Shown piece after piece: positions 41,979 through 53,431 of a stretch of 64,000 nucleotides of DNA. Origin of the DNA: Lutimaribacter pacificus (GTDB taxonomy: Bacteria > Pseudomonadota > Alphaproteobacteria > Rhodobacterales > Rhodobacteraceae); assembly GCF_900142185.1 (NCBI RefSeq), contig NZ_FQZZ01000001.1, positions 682,001-746,000 on the forward strand, in the 5' to 3' direction. Both the position numbers and the translations under genes were made by a program. How positions within the stretch are numbered: the stretch's first letter is position 1; every line of letters starts with the position of its first letter. The notes under the pieces were generated by a model, which searched no databases, was not told where the DNA came from, and worked only from the letters and a program-made list of their open reading frames with translations.

Positions 41979-43406
41979 ATGATTCAGGCCGAGCCGAGTT
42001 TCCGCGAAAGCGTCGATCTCATGTTCAACCGTGCGGTCGCGCTGATGGACCTTCCCCCGGGGCTGGAGGAAAAGATCCGCGTCTGCAACGCCACCTATAC
42101 CGTGCGTTTCGGGGTGCGGCTGCGCGGGCAGGTGCATACCTTCACCGGCTACCGATCGGTCCATTCCGAACATATGGAGCCGGTCAAGGGCGGTATCCGC
42201 TACGCCCCCGAGGTCAACCAGGACGAGGTCGAGGCGCTGGCCGCGCTGATGACCTACAAATGCGCGCTGGTCGAGGCGCCGTTCGGCGGCTCCAAGGGCG
42301 GGCTGTGCATCAATCCGCGCGATTTCGAGGAGCATGAGCTGGAACAGATCACCCGGCGCTTCGCCTATGAGCTGGCCAAGCGCGACCTGATCCACCCGGC
42401 CCAGAACGTGCCCGCCCCCGACATGGGCACGGGCGAGCGCGAGATGGCCTGGATCGCGGACCAGTATGCGCGAATGAATACCACCGACATCAACGCGCGC
42501 GCCTGCGTGACCGGCAAGCCGCCCAATGCCGGCGGCATCGCCGGCCGGGTCGAGGCGACGGGGCGGGGCGTGCAATACGCGCTGCGCGAATTCTTCCGCC
42601 ACCCCGACGACGTGAAGGTGGCGAAGCTCAAGGGCACGCTCGACGGCAAGCGGATCATCGTCCAGGGGCTTGGCAACGTGGGCTATCACGCCGCGAAATT
42701 CCTGTCGGAGGAAGACGGTGCGCTGATCACCGGGATCATCGAGCGCGACGGGGCGCTGTTCAACCCCAAGGGGATCAACGTGCAGGAGGTGCGCAACTGG
42801 ATCACCCGCCATGGCGGGGTGACGGGGTTTCCCGACGCCACCCACAGCGCCGAGGGCGCTGCGGTTCTGGAGGAGGAATGCGATATCCTGATCCCGGCCG
42901 CCCTCGAAGGGGTGATCTCGATCGAGAATGCCGCGCGAATCCGCGCGCCGCTGATCATCGAGGCGGCGAACGGCCCGATCACCGCCGGCGCCGACCAGAT
43001 CCTGCGGGAAAAGGGCACGGTTGTGATCCCCGACCTGTACGCCAATGCCGGCGGTGTGACCGTCAGCTATTTCGAATGGGTCAAGAACCTGTCCCATATC
43101 CGCTTCGGCCGGCTGCAGCGCCGCCAGGAAGAGGCGCGTCACCAGCTGGTCGTGGACGAGCTGGAGCGGCTGGATCGCTACCTTGGCGATGCGTGGTCGA
43201 TGACGCCGGATTTCAAGCAGAAATACCTGCGCGGCGCCGATGAGCTGGAACTGGTGCGCTCGGGGCTCGACGACACGATGCGCACCGCCTACCAGTCGAT
43301 GTCCGAGATGTGGCACAGCCGCGACGACGTGACCGACCTGCGCACCGCGGGGTTCATCGTGGCGATCGACCGGGTGGCCAGCAGCTATCGCGCCAAGGGC
43401 ATCTGA
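41979..43406 (+). CDS. gdhA: Glutamate dehydrogenase
   Basis: Oxidative deamination of glutamate or its reverse, 475 residues. Substrate-binding and catalytic motifs are MEPVKGGIRYAPEVN, MTYKCALVEAPFGGSKGG (K94, K106) and the Rossmann segment IIVQGLGNVGYHAAKFL. Cofactor preference (NAD or NADP) is uncertain from sequence. AGGGAGGA precedes the start; residues further upstream in frame belong to the leader. Next to the sarcosine oxidase genes it could channel amino nitrogen. Confidence 0.95.
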   Translation: MIQAEPSFRESVDLMFNRAVALMDLPPGLEEKIRVCNATYTVRFGVRLRGQVHTFTGYRSVHSEHMEPVKGGIRYAPEVNQDEVEALAALMTYKCALVEAPFGGSKGGLCINPRDFEEHELEQITRRFAYELAKRDLIHPAQNVPAPDMGTGEREMAWIADQYARMNTTDINARACVTGKPPNAGGIAGRVEATGRGVQYALREFFRHPDDVKVAKLKGTLDGKRIIVQGLGNVGYHAAKFLSEEDGALITGIIERDGALFNPKGINVQEVRNWITRHGGVTGFPDATHSAEGAAVLEEECDILIPAALEGVISIENAARIRAPLIIEAANGPITAGADQILREKGTVVIPDLYANAGGVTVSYFEWVKNLSHIRFGRLQRRQEEARHQLVVDELERLDRYLGDAWSMTPDFKQKYLRGADELELVRSGLDDTMRTAYQSMSEMWHSRDDVTDLRTAGFIVAIDRVASSYRAKGI

Positions 43407-43426
43407 CGCGCCGGCCACCGGCCGGA

Positions 43427-43455
43427 CCGCCGGGGCGCCGCCTGTGCCCCGGCGG
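43427..43455 (+). terminator. 10-bp hairpin after the glutamate dehydrogenase gene
   Basis: CCGCCGGGGC (43427-43436) pairs perfectly with GCCCCGGCGG (43446-43455), 21 bp after the stop. No T run follows. Probable transcript 3'-end structure before the soxBDAG operon. Confidence 0.55.
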
Positions 43456-43584
43456 GCGGAAACCGCCGCAATCGGTCGCAGACAGAACAGTTCCTGTCGA
43501 AAAGCGGGGGGGAGGGGGCGTATCGCCATTGCTACTGTGGCCCCGACTTGGTTCATTCGGACCCAAGCCTGACAGGAGAGTCTC

Positions 43585-44838
43585 ATGCGATTTTCGGGCC
43601 TGCGCGTCCTGACAGAGGGGCTGACCGGCAACAGGGGATGGCGTCCGCACTGGCGCGATCCCGATCCGCGGCCCGAATACGATATCGTCATCATCGGCGG
43701 TGGCGGGCACGGGCTGTCCACCGCCTATTACCTTGCGCGCGAGCATGGGCTGAGCAACATCGCGGTGCTGGAAAAGGGCTATATCGGCGGCGGCAATGTC
43801 GGGCGCAACACAACCATCGTGCGCGCCAATTATGGCCTGCCCGGCAATTCCGAATTCTACAGCCATTCCCTGAAGCTGTGGGAGGGGCTGGAGCAGGAGC
43901 TGAACTACAACGTGATGATGAGCCAGCGCGGCGTGCTGAACCTGTGCCATTCCGACGGCCAGCGCGACGCCTTCGCGCGGCGGGCCAACGCGATGGTCAA
44001 CCAGGGCGACGACGCGATCCTGCTGGATCGCGCGGGCGTGCGCAGGCTGGTGCCTTACCTCGATTTCGACAATATCCGCTTTCCGATCTACGGCGGGCTC
44101 TACCACCCGCGCGGCGGCACCGCGCGCCATGACGCGGTGGCCTGGGGCTATGCCCGCGGCGCCGACGGTCGCGGCGTCGACATCGTGCAGAATTGCGAGG
44201 TCACCGGCATCGACATCGACAATGGCCGCGTGACGGGGGTGCAGACCTCGCGCGGGGCGATCCGGGCGAAGAAGGTGGGCATCGTGGTGGCGGGCCGCTC
44301 GGGCCAGGTGGCGGCGATGGCGGGGATGCGCCTGCCGGTCGAAAGCCACATCCTGCAGGCCTTTGTCACCGAGGGGCTGAAGCCGGTGATCGACCACGTT
44401 GTGACCTTCGGCATGGGGCATTTCTATATCAGCCAGTCCGACAAGGGCGGGCTGGTCTTTGGCGGCGACCTGGATTTCTATGCCTCCTACGCGCAGCGCG
44501 GCAACCTGCCGATGCAGGAACACGTAATGGAGGCCGCGATGACGCTGATGCCGGTGATCGGCAAGGCGCGGGTGCTGCGATCCTGGGGCGGCATCATGGA
44601 CATGTCGCCCGACGGCTCGCCCATCATCGACCGGACGCATATCGACGGGCTCTACCTCAATTGCGGCTGGTGCTATGGCGGGTTCAAGGCGGTGCCGGCC
44701 TCGGGCAACTGCTTTGCCCATCTCATCGCGCAGGATCGCCCGCACCCGGCCGCCACGCGGTTCCGGCTGGACCGGTTCCGCACCGGCGTCGGGCTGATGG
44801 ACGAAGAGGGCACCGGCGCCCAGCACAACCTGCACTGA
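43585..44838 (+). CDS. soxB: Sarcosine oxidase subunit beta
   Basis: FAD/FMN-containing subunit of heterotetrameric sarcosine oxidase, which oxidises sarcosine to glycine with tetrahydrofolate as formaldehyde acceptor. It has 417 residues. Dinucleotide-binding motif DIVIIGGGGHGLSTAYYLA and downstream GGNVGRNTTIVRANYG are typical of SoxB. The C-terminal NCGWCYGGFKAVPASG belongs to the family. The start has AGGAGAG. First gene of soxBDAG. Confidence 0.97.
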   Translation: MRFSGLRVLTEGLTGNRGWRPHWRDPDPRPEYDIVIIGGGGHGLSTAYYLAREHGLSNIAVLEKGYIGGGNVGRNTTIVRANYGLPGNSEFYSHSLKLWEGLEQELNYNVMMSQRGVLNLCHSDGQRDAFARRANAMVNQGDDAILLDRAGVRRLVPYLDFDNIRFPIYGGLYHPRGGTARHDAVAWGYARGADGRGVDIVQNCEVTGIDIDNGRVTGVQTSRGAIRAKKVGIVVAGRSGQVAAMAGMRLPVESHILQAFVTEGLKPVIDHVVTFGMGHFYISQSDKGGLVFGGDLDFYASYAQRGNLPMQEHVMEAAMTLMPVIGKARVLRSWGGIMDMSPDGSPIIDRTHIDGLYLNCGWCYGGFKAVPASGNCFAHLIAQDRPHPAATRFRLDRFRTGVGLMDEEGTGAQHNLH

Positions 44839-44860
44839 GGCGCGGCGGGCAGATGGCGGA

Positions 44861-44885
44861 TTTGAGTATTTCTGGCAAGATGAAG
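44861..44885 (+). repeat. GAGTATTT-GGCAAGATGAAG repeat tail
   Basis: TTTGAGTATTT followed by CTGGCAAGATGAAG, matching the tail of the palindromic element at 18.2 kb but without its hairpins. It lies in the 82-bp gap between soxB and soxD. Confidence 0.5.
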
Positions 44886-44920
44886 CAGGGGGTGCGGCAG
44901 GCGATCCCCGGGGGGACAGC

Positions 44921-45193
44921 ATGAGGATTCCGTGCCCGATTTGCGGCAGCCGCGATATCCGCGAATTCGACTACATGGGCCACGCGCAGGCGCTGGACCG
45001 GCCCGACCCCGGGGCCGGGGCGCAGGCGTGGGACGATTACCTGCACAACCGCGACAACCCGGCGGGGCCGACGCGTGACCTATGGTTTCACGGCATGGGC
45101 TGCGGCGCGTGGCTGGTGGTGGAACGCGACACCGTCAGCCACGAGGTGACAGGCGCGACGCTGGCCCGCGACGTGAAGGGGGGCGCGGCATGA
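44921..45193 (+). CDS. soxD: Sarcosine oxidase subunit delta
   Basis: A 90-residue zinc-binding subunit. The N-terminal CPICGSRDIREFDYMG knuckle and the middle WFHGMGCGAWLVVERDT provide the Cys/His ligands expected for SoxD. It lies between soxB and soxA with a 4-bp overlap with soxA. Confidence 0.95.
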   Translation: MRIPCPICGSRDIREFDYMGHAQALDRPDPGAGAQAWDDYLHNRDNPAGPTRDLWFHGMGCGAWLVVERDTVSHEVTGATLARDVKGGAA

Positions 45194-48120
45194 GGCTGGA
45201 CAAACCCGGGCAGATCGACCGCACGCAGCCGCTGTCCTTTACCTTCGACGGGCGCGAATACAGTGGGTTCGCTGGCGATACGCTGGCCTCGGCGCTGATT
45301 GCCAGCAATGTGCGCGTGGTCGGGCGGTCGTTCAAGTATCACCGCCCGCGGGGTGTGTTCACCGCCGGGTCGGAAGAACCCAACGCGCTGGTCACGATCG
45401 GGCAGGGGGCGGCGGCCGAGCCGAACCTGCGCGCCACCACCTCCGAGCTGTGCGAGGGGCTGGTCGCGCGGTCGCAGAACCGCTGGCCGAGCCTCGACTA
45501 CGACCTGCTGGCGCTCAATGACCTGTTCGCGCCCTTCCTCGGGGCGGGGTTCTACTACAAGACCTTCATGTGGCCTGCGAAGCTGTGGGAGCGGCTCTAT
45601 GAGCCGTTCATCCGCCGCGCCGCCGGGCTGGGCGCGCTGTCGGGGGCGCCGAACGCGGATCATTACGAAAAGGCCTATGCCCATTGCGACCTGCTGGTGA
45701 TCGGGGCGGGGCCTGCGGGGCTGATGGCGGCGCTGGCGGCGGGGCGCGCGGGGCTGGATGTGATCCTGGCGGACGAGGATGTGCGCACCGGCGGGCGACT
45801 CAATGCCGAGAGGATCGAGGTCGATGGCCGGCCCGGCGCGGACTGGGCCGAAACGGTAACGGACGAGTTGCGCGGCATGGGCAATGTGCGGATCATGACG
45901 CGCACCACCGTGACCGGCGCCTATGACGGCGGCACCTATGGCGCGCTGGAACGGCTGTCGCCCGAGGTGGCGGCCCGCACCGGCGCGCCGCGCGAGTGTT
46001 TCTGGCGCATCGCCACGCGCCGGGCGATCCTGGCCGCCGGGGCGCTGGAACGCCCGGTGGCGTTCCGCAACAACGATCGCCCCGGCGTGATGATGGCGGG
46101 CGCGCTGCGCGCCTATGTCAACCGCTGGGCGGTCAGCCCCGGCAAGACAGTCACCGTTTTCGGCAATACCGACGATGCGCATCGCACGGCGGCCGACCTG
46201 CTGGCGGCGGGCGTGCATGTGGCGGCGCTGATCGACGCGCGCCCCGAGGCCGGCACCGACCTGCCGGTGCGGTTCTATGCCGGTGCGCAGGTGGTGAACG
46301 CGCATGGGCGCGGCGGGCTTGAGGCGATTTCCATCGCCACCTTGTCAGGGATCGACAAGGTGCAGACCGATTGCCTGGCGATGTCGGGGGGCTGGAACCC
46401 GACGCTGCACCTGACCTGCCACATGAACGGCCGGCCCGACTGGTCGCCCGCGCTGGCCGCTTTCGTGTCGCGCGACGGCGCGGTGCCGGGGCTGCTGACC
46501 GCCGGGGCCTGCCGGGGGGATTTTTCCACACACGGCTGCCTTGCGGGCGGGCTGGCGGCGGCGAAGGCCGTGCTGAAAGACCTGGGCAAGCGCGCCCGCG
46601 CCACCGACCTGCCGGTGGCCGAGGACGCGCCTTACCGCATCAGCCCGCTTTGGGCGGTGCCTGGCAAGGGGCGGGCGTGGCTGGATTTCCAGAACGACGT
46701 GACGGTCAAGGACGTGAAGCTGGCCGCGACCGAGAATTACAGCTCGGTCGAGCATATGAAACGCTATACCACGCAGGGCATGGCGCCGGACCAGGGCAAG
46801 AACTCGAACGTCAACGCGCTGGCGGTGCTGGCCGACGCCACCGGGCGCGGCATCCCCGAAACCGGCACCACCACCTATCGCCCGCCCTATGTGCCGGTGC
46901 CGATCGCGGCCCTCGGCGCGGGGGCGCAGGGGGCGGGGTTCGCGCCGCAACGGTTCACCACCTCGCATGATCTGAGCGTGGAGATGGGCGCGCCGATGGT
47001 CGAGGCCGGGCTGTGGTATCGCCCCGGCTGGTTCCCGCGCGAGGGGGAAAAGACGTGGCGGCAATCCTGCGACCGCGAGGTCGGCATGGTGCGCGAGGCG
47101 GTGGGCGTCTGCGATGTCTCGACCCTGGGCAAGATCGACGTGCAGGGGCCGGATGCGCCGGCCTTTCTCGACCTGCTTTATACCAACATGTTCTCGACCC
47201 TGAAGGTCGGGCGCGCGCGCTATGGGCTGATGCTGCGCGAGGACGGGCATGTGATGGATGACGGCACCACCGCGCGGCTGGGCGCGCATCACTACCTGAT
47301 GACAACCACCACCGCCGCCGCGGGGCAGGTGATGAAGCACATGGAATTCGTGCATCAATGCCTGGCGCCGCAGATGGATGTGAGCTTTATCTCGGTCACC
47401 GAGCAATGGGCGCAGTTCGCCGTGGCCGGGCCGAAATCGCGCGACCTGCTGAACGGTATCCTCGACGATCCGGTTGACGGTGACAGCTTTCCCTTCATGG
47501 CCTGCGGCGCGGTGTCGGTGATGGGGGTCGCGGGGCGGCTGTTCCGCATCTCGTTCAGCGGCGAACACGCCTATGAGGTGGCGGTGCCCGCGCGCTATGG
47601 CGACAGCCTGTTCCGGCTGCTGGTGGACCGCGCCGGGGAGCTGGGCGGCGGCGCCTACGGGATGGAGGCGCTGAACGTGTTGCGGATCGAAAAGGGGTTC
47701 ATCACCCATGCCGAGATTCATGGCCGCACCACCGCCTTCGATATCGGGATGGAGCGGATGGTGAGCGCGAAAAAGGACTGCATCGGCAAGGCGATGGCCG
47801 CGCGGCCCGGCCTGTCCGGCCCGGATCGTGAGCAGCTTGTGGGGCTGGTGCCCACCGGCGCGGTGAAAAAGCTGACCGCCGGGGCGCATCTGTTCGACGC
47901 AGGCGCCGAGGCGGTGCGTAAGAACGATCAGGGCTATATCACCTCGGCCGCGTTCTCGCCCACGCTGGGGCATTTCATGGCGCTCGGGTTTCTGAAGGAC
48001 GGCCGCGCGCGCCATGGCGAGGAAATCCGCATGGTCGATCACGTCCGCCAGATCGAGGCGCGGTGCAGGGTGGTCGACCCGGTGTTCTTCGACCCCGAAG
48101 GAGGGCGTGCCCGTGGCTGA
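45190..48120 (+). CDS. soxA: Sarcosine oxidase subunit alpha
   Basis: The large 976-residue subunit. The N-terminal domain (SFTFDGREYSGFAGDTLASA) is a 2Fe-2S-like fold without cluster in this family; a Rossmann segment DLLVIGAGPAGLMAALAAG starts near residue 166 and binds NAD. The C-terminal 400 residues form a GcvT-like folate-binding aminomethyltransferase domain. The start overlaps the soxD stop, and the end overlaps soxG by 8 bp. Confidence 0.97.
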   Translation: MRLDKPGQIDRTQPLSFTFDGREYSGFAGDTLASALIASNVRVVGRSFKYHRPRGVFTAGSEEPNALVTIGQGAAAEPNLRATTSELCEGLVARSQNRWPSLDYDLLALNDLFAPFLGAGFYYKTFMWPAKLWERLYEPFIRRAAGLGALSGAPNADHYEKAYAHCDLLVIGAGPAGLMAALAAGRAGLDVILADEDVRTGGRLNAERIEVDGRPGADWAETVTDELRGMGNVRIMTRTTVTGAYDGGTYGALERLSPEVAARTGAPRECFWRIATRRAILAAGALERPVAFRNNDRPGVMMAGALRAYVNRWAVSPGKTVTVFGNTDDAHRTAADLLAAGVHVAALIDARPEAGTDLPVRFYAGAQVVNAHGRGGLEAISIATLSGIDKVQTDCLAMSGGWNPTLHLTCHMNGRPDWSPALAAFVSRDGAVPGLLTAGACRGDFSTHGCLAGGLAAAKAVLKDLGKRARATDLPVAEDAPYRISPLWAVPGKGRAWLDFQNDVTVKDVKLAATENYSSVEHMKRYTTQGMAPDQGKNSNVNALAVLADATGRGIPETGTTTYRPPYVPVPIAALGAGAQGAGFAPQRFTTSHDLSVEMGAPMVEAGLWYRPGWFPREGEKTWRQSCDREVGMVREAVGVCDVSTLGKIDVQGPDAPAFLDLLYTNMFSTLKVGRARYGLMLREDGHVMDDGTTARLGAHHYLMTTTTAAAGQVMKHMEFVHQCLAPQMDVSFISVTEQWAQFAVAGPKSRDLLNGILDDPVDGDSFPFMACGAVSVMGVAGRLFRISFSGEHAYEVAVPARYGDSLFRLLVDRAGELGGGAYGMEALNVLRIEKGFITHAEIHGRTTAFDIGMERMVSAKKDCIGKAMAARPGLSGPDREQLVGLVPTGAVKKLTAGAHLFDAGAEAVRKNDQGYITSAAFSPTLGHFMALGFLKDGRARHGEEIRMVDHVRQIEARCRVVDPVFFDPEGGRARG

Positions 48121-48658
48121 ACTTGTCGCCAGAACCCCCTGCGCGGGGCTGTTGCCGATCGCCGGGGGCGGGGTGCGCGTGACCGAGGTCGATCCCGGCC
48201 CGATGACGGCGATTGCGCCGTTCCGGGGCAAGGAAAAGACGCTGGCCGGGGCGCTGAAACGGGCGCATGGCGTGGGCTGGCCCGCGCCGGGGCAAAGCGA
48301 GGCCAGCGGCGATCTGCGCATCCTGTGGTTCGGCCATTCCCACGCGCTGCTGACCGGCGTGGCGCCGAAACCGACGCTGGCCAACCACGCGGCGCTGACC
48401 GATCAGGGCGACGCCTGGGCGGTGGTGCAGGTCGAGGGCGCGGGCACGCGCGACGTGCTGGCGCGGCTGACGCCGCTGGACCTGCGCGACGGGGCATTCC
48501 CCGTGGGCGCCTGCGCGCGCAGCGAAGTGCAGCATATGCAGGCCGCGATCCTGCGGGTGGCGGGGGATGCATATCGGGTCATGGTGTTCCGCTCGATGGC
48601 GCGCACGCTGGTGCATGATCTGCAGGTTGCGATGCGAGGTGTCGCGGCGCGGGGCTGA
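48113..48658 (+). CDS. soxG: Sarcosine oxidase subunit gamma
   Basis: A 181-residue subunit that completes the sarcosine oxidase complex. SoxG-typical stretches are PGPMTAIAPFRGKE, LRILWFGHSHALL and VQHMQAAILRVAGDAYRVMVFRSMART. The start is probably the GTG at 48113, with GAAGGAGG upstream at suitable spacing, and overlaps soxA. Confidence 0.95.
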   Translation: MAELVARTPCAGLLPIAGGGVRVTEVDPGPMTAIAPFRGKEKTLAGALKRAHGVGWPAPGQSEASGDLRILWFGHSHALLTGVAPKPTLANHAALTDQGDAWAVVQVEGAGTRDVLARLTPLDLRDGAFPVGACARSEVQHMQAAILRVAGDAYRVMVFRSMARTLVHDLQVAMRGVAARG

Positions 48659-48728
48659 CCCCTTGGGGCTTGCACCGCTTTGCGGCACCTGCCATCACGT
48701 CGGGCAAGCCACTGACAGGGGGATCACG

Positions 48729-49043
48729 ATGAAACGCATTCTGCTGGCCGCCACTTTGCTGGGTGCAGGCGCGGGCCTTGCCCAGGCGGAAACCGCCGGG
48801 GAACGCGCCGCGCGTTGTGCCGCGCAGTCGGAAATCGTGCGCCAGGCCGTCACCCTGCGCGCCGAGGGCAAGCGCGAAAACCGCGCGATCCGCACGATCA
48901 CCCGCGACCGCGCCGATCTGGACACCCCGTATACCGAGGCGATCTCGCCCCTGATCGGCTGGGTCTACACCCTGAATGACGCGCAGCTCGAAGGCGATGT
49001 CGCGGGCGAGTTCCGCACCGCCTGCGACGGCTACAAACCCTGA
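48729..49043 (+). CDS. Small exported protein of unknown function
   Basis: A 104-residue protein with a signal peptide (MKRILLAATLLGAGAGLAQA, cleavage after AQA) and a mature helical part containing two Cys (C at about 33 and 99) that could pair. No family recognised. GGGGG-type ribosome-binding site nearby. It follows the soxG stop by 70 bp and lies 55 bp before dnaG. Confidence 0.75.
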   Translation: MKRILLAATLLGAGAGLAQAETAGERAARCAAQSEIVRQAVTLRAEGKRENRAIRTITRDRADLDTPYTEAISPLIGWVYTLNDAQLEGDVAGEFRTACDGYKP

Positions 49044-49098
49044 CCGGGCAACGCGGCGCGGCTGGACAAATCACCCCGCAAGGCCGATATTCAGGGGC

Positions 49099-51039
49099 AT
49101 GAGCCTGCCCCCCGGATTCCTGGACGAACTGCGCAGCCGCACCTCTCTTTCGCAGGTGGTGGGGCGCAAGGTGATTTGGGACAACCGCAAGTCCAACCAG
49201 GGCAAGGGCGACATGTGGGCGCCATGCCCGTTCCACCAGGAAAAAACCGCCTCGTTCCACGTGGATGACCGCAAAGGGTTCTATTACTGCTTCGGCTGCC
49301 ACGCCAAGGGCGACGCGATTTCCTTTGTGTGCGAAACCGAGAACGTGGATTTCATGGAGGCGGTCGAGATCCTTGCGCGCGAGGCCGGGATGACCATGCC
49401 CGCGCGCGATCCGCAGGCGGCGCAAAAGGCCGACCGGCGCGGCGAACTGGCCGGGATCATGGAACAGGCGGTGAATTTCTTTCGCCTGTCGCTGGCACAG
49501 CAGGCGGCGGCGGGCGCGCGCGACTACCTCGCGCGGCGCGGGCTGGACGGGGCGGCGCAGGACCGGTTCGAACTGGGATACGCGCCCGAGGGCAACGCGC
49601 TTTTCGCGCACCTGACGGGCAAGGGGATCGACCCGCAAAAGATCATCGACGCAGGTCTGGCCGCGCGGCCCGACGACGGCCGCGCGCCCTATGACCGGTT
49701 CCGCGGGCGGATCACCTTTCCGATCCGCGATCCGCGCGGGCGCTGCATCTCGTTCGGCGGGCGGGCGATGGACCCCAACGCGCGGGCCAAGTACCTGAAC
49801 GGCCCCGAGACCGAGCTGTTCGACAAGGGCCGCAACCTCTACTGGCACGGCCCCGCGCGCGAGGCCGCCGGCAAGGGCCAGCCGCTGATCGTGGCCGAGG
49901 GCTATATGGACGTGATCGCGCTGGTGCAGGCCGGGTTCGGCGCCACCGTGGCACCGCTGGGCACGGCGGTGACCGAGGACCAGCTGCGCCTGCTGTGGCG
50001 CATCGCGGACGAGCCTGTGATCGCGCTGGATGGCGACAAGGCCGGGCTGCGCGCGGCGCACCGGGTGATCGACCTGGCGCTGCCGATGCTGGAGGCCGGG
50101 AAATCCCTGCGCTTCGTCATCCTGCCCGAGGGGCAGGACCCCGACGACCTGATCCGCGCCAGCGGGGCAGGGGCGATGCAGAAGCTGCTGGATCAGGCGC
50201 TGCCGATGGTGCAACTGCTCTGGAGCCGCGAGACCGAGGGACAGGTCTTCGACAGCCCCGAACGGCGGGCCGCGCTGGACAAGGCGCTGCGCGACAAGAT
50301 CCTGACGATCCGCGACCCGTCGATCCGCAGCCATTACGGGCAGGCGATCAAGGATATGCGCTGGCACCTGTTCAACCCGCGCAGGACGGGGTTCCAGGGC
50401 GGCGGCGGGCAGGCGCGCAGGTGGCAGGCGCCCGGCACGCCGCAGGCCAGCACCAAATCCTCGCTTCTGGCGGCCTCCGACGACCGCGTGCAGGAACATC
50501 TGCGCGAGGCGGTGATCCTGGCCGCGCTGATCTGCACGCCCGACCTGATCGAAGAGGTCGGGCACCAGCTTGAGCGGATGGAATGCCGCGATCCCGACCA
50601 TGACGCGATGCGCGCCGCGCTGCTGGAATTGCACGCCGGCGGGGACGCCCGCGCGGTCGTCGCGGACCGGGTGGGCGCCGAGGCCCTTGAAAACCTGATG
50701 CGGATACCCCACGTCACGATCTGTCCGGCCGTGCGCCGGCCCGGCGACGTGGAACAGGCGCGGCTGACCCTGGCCGAGGCATTCGGAAAACTGGCCGCGC
50801 TGCGCGGTCTGGATGCCGAAATCGCCGAAGCCGAAGAGGAACTGTCGGGCATGGCGGACGAGGCGGTCACATGGCGCCTGCGCGAAGCGGCCGAGGCGCG
50901 CAACCGCGCCCTGCGCAGCCAGCAAGAGGACAAGGCGACCTATGAAAAGGGACCGAACGGGCTTTTGATCGACCGGGATGAGCGAAGCGCATTTGACGCG
51001 CTTCTGAACAAGATCACCTATACCAAACCGCGCAGGTAG
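49099..51039 (+). CDS. dnaG: DNA primase
   Basis: Primase that makes RNA primers at replication forks, 646 residues. The N-terminal CHC2 zinc finger is CPFHQEK, then FYYCFGCHAKGDA. The TOPRIM part contains LIVAEGYMDVIALVQAGF and VIALDGDKAGLRAA. The C-terminal region ends with a helical DnaB-interacting domain. It precedes rpoD by 123 bp, the classic macromolecular-synthesis arrangement. Confidence 0.97.
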   Translation: MSLPPGFLDELRSRTSLSQVVGRKVIWDNRKSNQGKGDMWAPCPFHQEKTASFHVDDRKGFYYCFGCHAKGDAISFVCETENVDFMEAVEILAREAGMTMPARDPQAAQKADRRGELAGIMEQAVNFFRLSLAQQAAAGARDYLARRGLDGAAQDRFELGYAPEGNALFAHLTGKGIDPQKIIDAGLAARPDDGRAPYDRFRGRITFPIRDPRGRCISFGGRAMDPNARAKYLNGPETELFDKGRNLYWHGPAREAAGKGQPLIVAEGYMDVIALVQAGFGATVAPLGTAVTEDQLRLLWRIADEPVIALDGDKAGLRAAHRVIDLALPMLEAGKSLRFVILPEGQDPDDLIRASGAGAMQKLLDQALPMVQLLWSRETEGQVFDSPERRAALDKALRDKILTIRDPSIRSHYGQAIKDMRWHLFNPRRTGFQGGGGQARRWQAPGTPQASTKSSLLAASDDRVQEHLREAVILAALICTPDLIEEVGHQLERMECRDPDHDAMRAALLELHAGGDARAVVADRVGAEALENLMRIPHVTICPAVRRPGDVEQARLTLAEAFGKLAALRGLDAEIAEAEEELSGMADEAVTWRLREAAEARNRALRSQQEDKATYEKGPNGLLIDRDERSAFDALLNKITYTKPRR

Positions 51040-51162
51040 TGGTTTTGGTGAGGAATAGGTAAAGAAAACAGGGTAAACGGTGCACGAATCACCGACAACG
51101 CGTTAATGATTCGGTTCAAGCGAATCACCCCGACGCCCCGATGCACCTTGCAGGAGCTTTGA

Positions 51163-53145
<1,983 letters not shown>

Positions 53146-53150
53146 TCAGG

Positions 53151-53176
53151 AAGGCGCCCCGCGGGGCGCCTTTTTT
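53151..53176 (+). terminator. Intrinsic terminator of rpoD
   Basis: AAGGCGCCCC-GC-GGGGCGCC followed by six T, starting 5 bp after the rpoD stop. A canonical factor-independent terminator, the clearest in this window. Confidence 0.92.
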
Positions 53177-53222
53177 GTGATGCGGGGGGTGTGCTGTTGT
53201 TGCCGTTGGAGCGGTCCACCCC

Positions 53223-53402
53223 GCCCGGAACAGCCGCGCAAGCGGCCCGGGCATCGCACGGCCGCCCCCCGGCCGGGCGATTGGCTGCCGCAAGTGCCAC
53301 GGTTTGAGGTGGGAGGTGGCTGGACGATAAAGTGGCAGCCACAAAGGTTGGATCGCCCGGCCGCGGCCGTGCGATGCCCTCTGTCGAAAACTGCCCGGAC
53401 CT
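53223..53402 (+). repeat. Long-armed inverted repeat element, copy B
   Basis: Left end GCCCGGAACAGCC with a hairpin GCCGC-GCAA-GCGGC, left arm 53249-53281, core 53282-53351 (70 bp), right arm 53352-53379. The two arms here are perfectly complementary over 28 positions apart from five extra C in the left arm. The core contains TGGCTGCC near its start and GGCAGCCA near its end, extending the stem. It lies between the rpoD terminator and the 3' end of the convergent PepSY gene. Together with the terminator it fills the 286-bp gap. Confidence 0.88.
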
Positions 53403-53431
53403 GTCGGACCCCCCCGACCCCCGGGCCGCCA

